From Oscarella lobularis (Eukaryota > Porifera > Homoscleromorpha > Homosclerophorida > Oscarellidae): 64,000 nucleotides of DNA. The stretch covers positions 2,666,001 to 2,730,000 of the forward strand of contig NC_089183.1 in NCBI RefSeq assembly GCF_947507565.1. Reading direction: 5' to 3'. The notes beneath the pieces were generated by a model. That model was not told where the DNA came from, made no database searches, and saw nothing but the letters and a program-made list of their open reading frames with translations. The translations under genes and the position numbers were made by a program. Positions 48,049-58,508 of this stretch are shown here, piece by piece; position 1 is the first letter of the stretch, and the number at the start of each line of letters is the position of its first letter.

Positions 48049-48919
48049 TGTAGACATGGGGCATGCGAATTATTGCGTTATTGTTACCATAGTACGTGCG
48101 GGCAACCGATCGCAAGGCAGAACGAATCTCCTTCCATCGTTTGCCCCTCAAGAGCCCAATATCGTTCTTTTTTCTTCAAGGTACTAAGCCACTTTTTCAC
48201 GCGTGGTTGTTTTCGATTTATGCCTATTGGCTCATTATTGATCTTTTTAGGTGTCACGTGCTTCGAAGCCCGTCTTTGTTTTCGGCCACGTTCGCATCGA
48301 AAGCGTCTCCAAATCGAAGGTACGGCGCACTTTTCTGAGTTTAGATGCACCGTGTAACCTTATCGATCCGCTTTAGCTGTCGCGAAGTTCCGTGAAGCGC
48401 TGTTTCGGGCATTTTTTCGTCGAAACGTCAACAACGGAGTCTCGCATCGCGTCGAAAACAGCAGCTCCTGGTCAAATCTGTAAGTCCTGCTGCGATTCGC
48501 GATCAAAAACGAGCCGAAAAGAGTCGCACAGCTCTCCGCCCCGCCCCGAAACGTCTATCGCCGTTTTCGCCTTATTTCGCTAGTTAGAAGATATCTGAGA
48601 GCGCGAAGTGCCTCCGAAAATGCTAAAATATCATTCGAGACCACTAGAAAGTCGATTCGCGATGGGATCAGTTTAGAGAAAACGTGAACTATAGCACACG
48701 GTTTTTTAGCCATTTGGCTCACCTCTCCGTTTTCTAATCTTTTGCTATAAAACTACGGGAATGGGTAGTCGGTTTGATCTCGCCGCATCAAATCGATTTA
48801 AAACGCTAAATTTTGTCTAATTTTTTACATCGCGTTACCGGAAGTAAACCGTAAGCAAGGGTACTCGTTCCAAAAAATAAATAATAATACCATCTTTTCT
48901 TTTCTTTTTTGAGGTTTTC
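48049..48919. other. Intergenic, 3' flank of Kelch copy D
   Basis: The first ~250 bp match the 3' flanks of the other Kelch copies (AGGTGTCACGTGCTTCGAAG). The rest holds nothing recognisable. Confidence 0.4.
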
Positions 48920-50865
48920 TCAAGAAGTTGACGAAGAGGTTGACTGCACTGCGGTCCCAACGTCCTCGGCATGACGGAGACATTGTAACTTCCTCAATAG
49001 TTGCATTGTCTTATAAACTGCCTGTATGCCTCCTTCTTGGTATGAGGCTTTAACGTCTAAAAGGCCAGCCGTCTCCTGGGCACGAGCCAAAACTGCCCAA
49101 ATGGCGTATATCTTCGAATGGAGGCTGCTATTTGTATTGGCAGTCTCTGCAGGAGAGTGACGCCTACAGAAAATGTGCCTGCTTTTTTAGCAGGCACACA
49201 TTACTGTGGGGACTGCAGTCTCAGTCCCGTGCCTTGCCTGCTCTTTCTATAGAGCGGGTGAGGCACACCTGGGGAGGGGAGGGGAGCAAGAGACAATAGA
49301 ACGAAGAGATATTTTTATTAATTTATATTTTCAATAAAAATTTTGACATGGCTTCCGCGGGTCTCACGTGCACGACACTACACCGCGGCCCTTCTAAGCG
49401 TGCTAGTGCGCGTGCTTTTGTCTCCATATCCTGGAGATCAAAAGCCTCTAACCTAAGTAGATACCATGCAAAATGCGTGCAAGCAATTATATATTGTTCA
49501 TTGTTCCTTCAATTGACGTCACATCCTCCAGCGGCGGTTGAAAAAAAAATTAGGTGATGTCTTTTAGTAAAAGACCGTGAGCTATATACAGTATAGTTCA
49601 ATTTTTGAAAAAAAACCGTGAACTATAATAATCAAATTTATTACCTTGAGCACTTCACTTCTCTCTCCAATTGAGTGAATTTTCGTTGAAGGACACGAAT
49701 CCCCAAAGACAAATCGACAAATTGCACGGATCAAAATCAATGGTTGTCCAGCTCTATCACAATCAATTAGTGGTCATTAATAATTTACAATTACTTCATT
49801 ATGTAAATTCAACGCGAGTGATTGCCAATTTCCTCTCATACTATCTCCAAAAAGAATGGCCCGATTTCGGTCAATGAAGGATTCTGCATGCTGAACATTT
49901 TGACTAGTATGAGTTGAACATTCGAACGTCTAAACTTGTGGGGCAGAACCCTGACGTCACGTGTATCAAGATTATAATTCTGGCTGAAAGTGCAATACTC
50001 CTACTCACCCATGCCCCACTTTTACTTTACGCAGACGTTCCTCTGCTGCTACGCTGATCCGAAGAGCGAGAAGAGCGACGAAGTGACTCTCAGCCCAACG
50101 ACCTCCTTTGTCCACTTTGACTTGGCAATTGCTTTTGTTCTCTAGGTTAATTTCACACGAGAATCCTGGATTAAATATTTTATAGTAGGTAAAGGACAGC
50201 AATGAAACGCTTACTGCGAGAACTCATTCGAAAGCTTTATTTCCATCCACAACACAGAAAATTGACCTTCAAGAGAAACCGAGAGAAAGTCTACTGATTC
50301 GTGAAAAAGAGACTCTATACAGTACTAGGATTTCTTACTTGTTAATTAGAAATTCTTTTGAGCCGAAAATTTTCGAAGTGTTGCGTCGGACTGAAATCGA
50401 CTCGTCTAAAATGCAAAAGTTACTCCATTTCGTAATAATAAATTCCAACACACGTTTCCATACCAATTTCGCTCTCGTTTCGAAAAGACTGCCTTTTCCT
50501 CCGAACCGAGACGTTCGAGCGCTTCTAGACTTCGAAACTGAATTCGCCTTACAGAAAAAATAGCGTTTTAGGCCTTACTTAGCTCGGAAAGTTCGTTTGA
50601 GGCGCTAGGTAAGCTGTTCGACGTTCTCCTTCGTTTTTCCGAGCGAATGACGAATTGCGTTCCTACTCCTCTTCGTATTTATCGCCGCTTTTCGCTCGAA
50701 TTCGGTCGCGAATGGCCTCCGAAACGAACTTCGTTTTCGTCGATCGTTCGATATCACGTGAATCGTACGCCCGTATCTTCGTGCGACGAAATGAGGGGCG
50801 AAAAACAATGAGAAGACGTACCTAACAGCGTTTTCGTTTCGTCGCGGCCACGTTTTCTCCGCCAT
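48920..50865 (-). CDS. Provisional multi-exon gene of unknown function
   Basis: Several minus-strand pieces look like exons. A start in good context at 50865 (MAEKTWPRRNENAV) is followed by GTACGT. A piece near 50,350-50,410 reads ISVRRNTSKIFGSKEF. An exon at 50165-50009 (NLENKSNCQVKVDKGGRWAE; a helical ending AAEERLRKVKV) is followed by GTGAGT. A likely last exon at 49146-48920 reads HSKIYAIWAVLARAQETAGL then KTMQLLRKLQCLRHAED and ends with a stop. I cannot show that they belong to one transcript, and I do not recognise the family. Confidence 0.35.
49174..49198. other. Perfect 9-bp hairpin
   Basis: TGTGCCTGC and GCAGGCACA around a TTTTTTA loop. It lies just upstream (minus strand) of the putative last exon and has no proven role. 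Confidence 0.4.
49671..49877 (+). CDS. Possible terminal exon, unknown
   Basis: An open stretch with protein-like composition (LHGSKSMVVQLYHNQLVVIN, IANFLSYYLQKEWPDF) ending in a stop at 49877. It has no ATG, so it could only be a downstream exon. No family recognised, and it conflicts in strand with the provisional gene here. Confidence 0.25.
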   Translation: MSEFSLKDTNPQRQIDKLHGSKSMVVQLYHNQLVVINNLQLLHYVNSTRVIANFLSYYLQKEWPDFGQ

Positions 50866-50976
50866 CTTGCTCGATGCAGGTGCGATATATGTCGCCTCTA
50901 ACCGAAATCGTTATGCAATATTTCATCAGACCGGAATCGAAACCGGTTTGCCGTTTGACACCTTCTTTCTAAAGAG

Positions 50977-51044
50977 CCAATGAGCACGAAGAGCGGAAAC
51001 CAGCAAGCCAATCAGAGCGATGGGCGGGGTCTTAGTATATAAGG
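50977..51044 (+). promoter_or_regulatory. Strong CCAAT / GC-box / TATA promoter
   Basis: CCAAT at 50977 and 51008, GGGCGGGG at 51022-51029 and TATATAAGG at 51036-51044, in canonical order and spacing for RNA polymerase II. It faces right, with the start codon of a putative leftward gene at 50865, so the region may be bidirectional. Confidence 0.7.
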
Positions 51045-51064
51045 AACACGCGCCCCCAATTTCC

Positions 51065-52110
51065 TTCAGTCGCGGCAGAGGGTGGATGGGATGCGGAGCA
51101 ATCTGCGTCTCGTCCTTGACGGATCGACCCGGGAGATTTGGCAAAAGGCAAGTCTGGATAGTTGACTCAGCGTGGCCCACGGTATAATGCCGTGCCGGAG
51201 CCTGTAGGCAGGGCGATGGGGGGCTTCGGCCTCGGTCTACGCACTGGGATTCGCGATTACTGCGGTCTTATTGTCGCTAATGGGCACGACTCACGCTAGG
51301 CTCGAGTGAGTACGGCCCAGAGGGGGTGTTCAACCATGGCCTGGTTGCCGGCACTTTTCTCACCCGACAGTGCGATTAGACCAAAGATAATCCGACCCAG
51401 GAGACTTCGATTCCGGCATGCACTGTCTTTACTGTCGACTCCTACAAACGGTGGTCGACCGCTCTCCACTTCCAGTAGCCCCGGTTCTTCTCAGGAACAT
51501 ATACCGAAGGGTTTTTTGGTACCACCGCGCCGGGGGACTACGGTATTAGGGGCCGTCTCTCATCCAGGCGGGTACCGGTGGGGTGGCTGATGACGTCGTG
51601 GCTCGCCCGACACTTTTTGGAACGGGTGGCCATTGCTTTTGCGGTGGCTGCCTTGGGCTACGAAGCGTCCGAACCTCCGCGCGGTGTAGCCTGGATAGCG
51701 CGAATACGGACGCAGCAAAAAGGTACGTACAACGATTTTTTGACAGATACTAATTTTTTTTCTTTTTTTTTCTAGGTGGAAGCGTGAAGGAGAGAGCTCG
51801 AGAAATCGAAGACGGAACGACAGAGACAAATCTTCTTGTTTTTTAGGTGAAACTACGACGAGAAGGATCAAGAAAACGAAGGTGGAATGCAGAGACGAAT
51901 CTTCTTCTTTTTTCGGCGGAAACGTGAACGAAAGAGCTCAAGAAATCGACGACGGAACGACGGGATGTTTTTTAGGTGGAAATATGGACGAGAAGGCTCA
52001 AGAAAACGAAGACGAAACAATCAAATCGAAGAAGGAACGATTGGAAGGAGTTTGCGAGCGATCGAGCGCATGCAGCGCTTTTTCTTTTTTGTATCAAATA
52101 AAACTGTTGT
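51065..52110 (+). other. Transcript of unknown nature downstream of the TATA promoter
   Basis: No long homologous frame follows the promoter. The first ~500 bp are GC-rich with local inverted repeats (CACGG...CCGTG near 51180). A frame at 51306-51590 lacks any known motif and starts without ATG. A tandem repeat region then leads to AATAAA at 52094, a possible polyadenylation signal. It could be a spliced mRNA whose exons I cannot delimit or a structured non-coding RNA. Confidence 0.35.
51775..52040 (+). repeat. Tandem exon-like repeats, four units of 60-71 bp
   Basis: GGTGGAA-type starts lie at 51775, 51846, 51915 and 51975. Each is followed by an acidic/basic segment (AREIEDGTTE, AQEIDDGTTG, AQENEDETIK). 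Three of the four units are preceded by a T-rich tract ending in AG, like a 3' splice site. Confidence 0.6.
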
Positions 52111-52986
52111 AAGACTCCATGGTAATGGCTCGTCAGCGCTGTATCGCGAAGCAAACGCGATGGGTGTTCGATTTTATCGTTCCGCGTCGGTGTCTCCAAA
52201 CCCGGATTAACAGCGACGAAGTGCCTCTTTTCTCCAAAAGAAAGCCGGAAGAGAGCGAAGAAAGACAAGAGAGCCCTCCATTCGCTTTCGCGAGCTCTCG
52301 TTTAAGCGTAGAGAGGTCTAATGCGTTCGGCTTCACTTTACCTTGCAACTGCAGTCGTCCGAGACTCCCAATCGACGAAGAGAATTGCGCAGAAGGCTAG
52401 GAACGAGCCACGCCGTCGAGACAAAGCGGACGTTGCACGCCGTGCTTCTGAAAGAGATACTAGCATGCGCAATTGACGCTTTCCATAAAAGGGTTGATGT
52501 GGGGGAGCCCCTGTCTAATTACTATGTGAGTATTCGGAAACTAATAACCTTGAAGCGCTTCCCACACGCTCGCATATTCGGAGCAAAAAACAATAAATAT
52601 TTTAGACTCAACATCACACAAAGGAATCGAGACCATCTGTCTCGAAAGAGACGGGCTCTGGTCGAACCCAGATTATTCTCTTGGCGGGAAGGAACTTGCG
52701 ATTCTAAGAGAAAAAAAGACTCTGCAAATTGTATCAATTTTAATTTTATAAACCACCAATTATACAACGTTCTGGACTGCAACTACTTTGTAGAACGTCA
52801 CGTCCAAAAAAATTAAATCGTAAATGCCTCAACCTAAAGACACCTCTCCCTCCTCGATACCCCCCTAGCAATGAGGCCTAGCAAATCTACCACACCAATA
52901 TTTGAACGCCCATAAAAATACACTTACAACGAAATTACTGAATTATCATCATTAAACTTGGGTGCGCGCGCGCGACCGCCCGGATT
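52111..52986. other. Unassigned region before the GPCR gene
   Basis: Frames of 70-157 codons occur on both strands, but none shows a known motif and they contradict each other. I do not call a gene. Confidence 0.4.
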
Positions 52987-55900
52987 TCAAACCGACGTCT
53001 CCCGCAACATAAACTGATCCGGCTGACTGAATCGTACGACGGTCGCGCGCGTCGCCGGCGGCGTGGGCGTGGCATCGCTATGCTGATGATGCTGATGCTG
53101 ATGCTGATGCATGTCGACGAGCGTCACGCCGTACACGTGATTGAACGTGCCCGTACTCGAATTGTCGCTCACAGCCGCCGTCGTCGCCGCCGCCAGGTGA
53201 CCACGCCCCGTGTAGGACCCGGATGACGACGAGACATTCGCTTCCGGATCGCTCGGCGACGAATTGACGCTATTCGTTCCGATGAACGTCGCGTTGGTAA
53301 CGCAACTCGGTCGTCGAGCCGAGTAGCGTCGAAACGCCAACGCCTTTTGAAAATTCGACGAATCGATAGGCGACGTCGGGGGCGGCGGTCGCGACGAGCG
53401 TTGCGATTTTAATACGTTGCCATGGTGACGACCGTTCCGTTGCGCCATGGGAATGACGGCATCGCGATTGGTTGGCGGAGCGCCGACGACGCGAGGACCG
53501 GAACTGAGCGACGGTCGTCGTAGCGACGAAATGGTGCCACCGCCCGCGCGACTGATGTGAAGCATTTGTATTCGCGTGCGAAGCTTCTTCACCCAGTGTT
53601 TCAAATCGCGACGAAAGTGCGGCGTCGATATGGCGTAGAAAAACGGATCGACGACGGCGTTGAACGGAAAGAAAATCACGACGAGAATTTTCGCGACGAA
53701 TAGGGATATCTTTCCCGATTCGGACTCGAACGACGCGGCAAAAATCGAATCGGGACCGTAGAGCGTGAGAAGCCCGATGACGGAGACGGGCACCCAGCAG
53801 ATGCAATTGAACGTGACGAGAAGGGCCATCCGAAAGGCGAGACGCTTCTCGCCGGGATTCATGACGCTCTGCGTGCGCGTATAGCGTCTATAGATGCAGA
53901 AGTACGCGACGCCGATGAGTATGAGCGCGAGCATGGGAAAGACGAGCAGAAACGTCACGTAGGCGAGACTCGCCGCGTTGTCGACGGCAAACGGTAAGCA
54001 CACGCCGACGCGCGTATACGAACTCACGCCGACGAGCGGAAGAATGGCGACGATGAGCGAGAACAGGACGCCGATGAGCATGCATATCGCCGCCTTGCGT
54101 ATCGTCATTTTCCATCGACCGCTCGACGATAGACGAATGACGATCAGCCGTTCGGCTGTGATGATAGTCAGCGTGAAAACGGAGAGCGTCGAGCCGAATA
54201 TCGCGAAAAAGCCGGCCGCCTCGCAGCCGGTGCTCACGCGCCACGTGAGCGCGTGCAACGAATACTCGCCGACCGTCGCCGCGTCGACGATCGCGAGTAT
54301 CGCCAAGTAGAGACCGAGAAGAAAGTCGGCGATGGCGAGAAAACAGACGAAGAAGCGCGACGTTCGCGTGAGATTTTTCGGCTGCGACATGATGATGACG
54401 ACGACGACGACGGCGTTGGCGGAGAGCGTTACGAGAACGTAGAGCCAGACGAGTCCGCGTAGCCACCAGTCGGGGAGAAGATCCTTGCACGGGGTCATCG
54501 GATTGGGCGCTGGCGTGCAATTCACGTAGCGCTGATAGTCCGAGTCGCCGCCGACGCCTGAGTGCCAGTAGGAGGGAAACGAGCCGCCAATTCTGAACCA
54601 CCTGCTGGTGTAGGAGATGTTGGAATTGTTCGCGAGCGAGTCGAAGAGATCGGGACCGTTCGACGGCATTTCGCCCGACGCGAAAGCGTAGTCGGAGTCG
54701 TCGGTGTAATGTCGGATGAAGGCGCCGTCGCCGCTCGGCGAGGGCGTTGGGACTTCGTTGTAGCGCGCCCATTGGCAGCAGTGGTAGGCGTAGTGAAGTT
54801 CGAGGTTGTGGATGCGCGGAAAGGCGTCGTTCGGTGGGAAGACTTTGAGAACGCTGTTGTCCGTCAGTTTGATGCGTTCGAGGGTCTGGAGACCGTCTGT
54901 GGGAAGTTCCGGAAACTCCGTGCTTCTTAGGTCACTAGAACGAAAAAAATCATTTATTAGAAACCTAATAGTATATTATAATTCGTAATGTATGAGTGAT
55001 TTATAATCCTCAGACAAAATTTTATTATTGACACGCGTAGTCACGTGAACTGTGAAAACTAATAGTATTTATACTAAATTGTTAATGTATGAGTGATTTA
55101 TAGTTTTACAGTCAATCCTCAGACAAAATTTAATTATTGAAACGCGTAGTCACGATTTAATTTATTTATCAAAACCAATAAATCCTATTCATTATTATTG
55201 ACTTACAGATAGTCGAGCGCGTGAAAGGAGGAAAAGGCTCCACTAGAAATCGACGCTATTGGATTGTGTTTTAGAAACCTAAACAAACGAGAAAAAGAGA
55301 GATTGAGCCGAGAGACCAAAGACATTGCGCAATCGTCGTCTTACAATCGTTGCAGACCCGAAAGACCGCGAAACGTATCGTTGGTGATCCTATCGATCTT
55401 ATTAAATTCCAACACCCTTGAAAAAAAGAAGTGAAGTAGGGGAGTGAGATCCTTTCTCTCTTTCAAAGAACTCACAGGTCGTAGAGTTCAGGCAAGTCAT
55501 TGATTTTCCCTTCTATTCCCGCCGAAGTCAGACGATTGTAACCTAAGTGACTACAAAAAAAAAATTCGAAACTATATGCCCCGCCCCCTCCCTTCTCTCT
55601 CTCACATTTGCTCCAAATTCCGACAGCCGGAAAGATCGGGAATACGACTCAACTTCCAATTGGACATGTCACTACATATAATCAATAAAAATTAAATTTG
55701 TACATACATACATAACGATTAAATTATAGCGCACATCTCCCTAAGTGCCGGCGCCTGAGCGCACAAGTCGTCCTGAACAACCTCGATGCCCATGATAGGG
55801 AGATTTCTATGAGAAAAAAAAATAATGAATACATTATTGATCTTTTTTTCCCTCAACCCTTACAGCATTTCCAGATTCTTTTGACCGCGAAGTGGAGGCA

Positions 55901-58162
55901 ATTTACGCACGTAGGGAACGTTAGTCATTTGACTGAGAAATATATACCAGTTACTTCATTATTGATTTATTGATTTATATACAATTCTTCGAGATTGGCC
56001 AGTCCGATGAAGAAATCGTCGGGCCAATAAGTCAGATTGCCCAAGTGCTTCATGTATCTTAGAGAAACTCGAATAATTTCCGTGTGCGTGTTTTCTAATT
56101 AGATTGGTTCTTACAAATATTTCAAACTGTTTAAATATAGGAAGGCGCCTTTCTCTATCGTCTCCAAACCGTCCATTTCGCTCAAAGACCTAAATAAAAT
56201 AAATAAATAAATAAATAAATAAGAAAATATTTCTAATCTTACAGATATTGCAGCGTGCGTAAATTGGACGTGAAAACGTCCCGACGCAAAATCTTCAAAT
56301 TCGAATTCCACCCCAAGTGGATGTCGATGAACGATTCCTGATATTGAAAAGCTCCCGGATCGATTCGTTCAATGCAATTGACAGAGAGACGTCTGCACCA
56401 GAAAATAAATAAATAAATAAATAAATAAAAAGGGAAACAAGAATTTCTACAGTGTCCAAAGAAAAGGAAAGGCGGCGAACGTCCGATTGGTTATTATTCT
56501 CAATTGATTCATACTGAGATCACTGAAGGGAGAATAATATTTATCTATTTATCTAGTCACGGTTTCTCACAGTTCTCTGATGACGGTAAGACGTGGAAAC
56601 GACTTGATGAGAAACGACTCATCGTCTAATCGATTACGAGTCAGTAACCTAAAGAGAAATATAATAAATCAATAAACGAATACGCTAACTTACAGGTTCT
56701 CCAAATTCGACAAATCCCAAAACGCCTTGTCGAAAATGGTATGCAACTGATTCTCGGACAAATCCCTAAGGAAACGTAAAATAAATAATTAAATGACGCT
56801 AATCGGTCCTCACAGCAATCGAAGCGAGCGGAGCCCCCGAAACGATTCGGGCCACACTTTCTGCAAATTATTTCCAGACAGAATTCTGAAAAAAACAAAA
56901 ATTATAATTAAATTAATAATGCAAATTCGACTCACAGAGTTTGCAATTTCGATAGATTGCTAAACGAACCCTCGGATAACACACGAAGTCCATTGAAAGA
57001 TAAATTCCTGAAAAGAAAATAAATTCTAAATCTAAACTATTTGCAAAAATATACATACAATGATACTAATTGTGATAGAGATTTTTGAAACGTTCCAGGA
57101 CGAACTGCTTTGATGCTGCTGTTCGTCAAATCCCTGCCATAGAAACAAATAAATAAATAAATAAATAAAATAAATCGTTTTTTTGGCTTAGCTCTTACAA
57201 AACTCTCAGCTCGGCTGTTCGTTTGAATAGGTCGATCGGGAGGTCGGTGATATTGTTCTTGTTTAGAAGTCTGCAATGAGAAACTTTTTGTTTTTGAGTG
57301 AGGCCCCCTTTGAGGAACTTACAGTCTCCTGACGCTCGTCAGCGAATCGAAGGCCTTCGAACCGATGCGTTTGACATGACTATCGCTAAGATCACTGCGG
57401 GAAGCGAACGAGCGGAAATTCGATTTGGGTCGACGGAACGCGAGGAATTCCGGGTGGTTTCCCCGAAAGGGGCCCCCCCCCCCCCGCCACCGTTCGACAA
57501 CAAGCGCCGAAAAGGCTCGCGAGGAAGAGGAAACTTACAGATGCATGATGATGTTGTGAGAAAGGTTCGCATTTCGAAAGAAATTGTCGTCGATTTCTTC
57601 GATTTGATTTCCTCGCAGAATTCTATCGAACGAGAATCGACGAATAGAAAAAAAAGCGCAAGATAAGAAGAAGAAGAAGAACGCGAACTGGGGGGTCCCC
57701 TTTTCGCGTGGGGGCGATCGTTCGCCTTTCGCGTCGCGATGACTCGAAAACGAACCCCGGCCGGAATTCTGACTGAAGCGACAAATACCCGGCTCGGTGG
57801 CGAGTCACCGAAAGCCGAACAAAAGAACGTGCCACACACACATGCGAGCACACACACACGTTACGCATGCAAGCTCGTCCGCGGGGAGCCCACCCCTCGT
57901 ACTGTACGCAAGGGAAGACTAACAGAACGGTCGTCGTATCGGAAATGTTCGTCGGGAGTCGATCGAGGCCGGCATTGGAGCAGTCCGTGACATAGGTATG
58001 ACCCTCTGTTAGTTTGCATCCACACGCCGCCGGACAGGAGCGAGGAACCACAAAGAACGGCTCCGCGACGTCGACGAGACAGGCCATCGTAGCAGCGAGA
58101 ACGAACCATGCCGCTACCGCTTGTCGTCGTTGTGGCGTCGTGCGATAGAGCGCGGCGGCCAT
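52987..58162 (-). CDS. Leucine-rich-repeat G protein-coupled receptor (LGR family)
   Basis: Exon 1 (58162-57924) has a signal peptide (AAWFVLAATMACLVDVAEPF) and an LRR N-cap (RSCPAACGCKL). About 17 exons follow, many ~72 bp in the same phase (for example 55207-55278 and 55345-55416), each one leucine-rich repeat. The last exon (54934-52987) carries the hinge, with the LGR signature LHYAYHCCQW, then seven transmembrane helices: NLTRTSRFFVCFLAIADF (TM2), GCEAAGFFAIFGSTLSVFTL (TM3) ending in ERL instead of ERW/DRY, SSYTRVGVCLPF (ECL2), and DPFFYAISTPHFRRD (TM7, DPxxY form). The cytoplasmic tail is long and His/Gln/Thr rich. The repeat number is nearer LGR4/5/6 than glycoprotein-hormone receptors, while the TM sequence recalls the latter. 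The ligand is unknown. Confidence 0.92.
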
Positions 58163-58508
58163 GCGTCTCGCTGTCGATCTCTTCTCGCGTAATGGGGACG
58201 GGAGACGGACGTTTGCGGTAATGATTCGATTAGCAGCGATCGACCAATCAGGAGACAGGATAGCGTTGGACAGGCGCTCCGTTTGTCGTCACATCCTGTC
58301 ACGTGTGCAAAGCGAGCCAATCGCTTTCGGTAGGGAGCACCCGGATAAACCTGCAATAATGAACTCTCGGCGCCTTCCTAATGAATTCGTTTGACTGGAA
58401 TTTCTTCCAGCAGAAACCAGCATGGCATCGATACAATGAGACGACAACAATAAGATTATTCATCGATTAGCGGCTCACACTCAACCGCAGCATCATCTTT
58501 TTTTTTTC
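58163..58508. other. Gap between LGR and the ZC3H11A-like gene
   Basis: About 350 bp containing the LGR 5' region and the end of the next minus-strand gene. Nothing else seen. Confidence 0.5.

Noticed and set aside
53270-54772. Alternative long minus-strand frames of 178 and 294 codons inside the GPCR exon
   Set aside because: They overlap the LGR transmembrane exon in another frame, are Arg/His/Ser-rich and show no domain.
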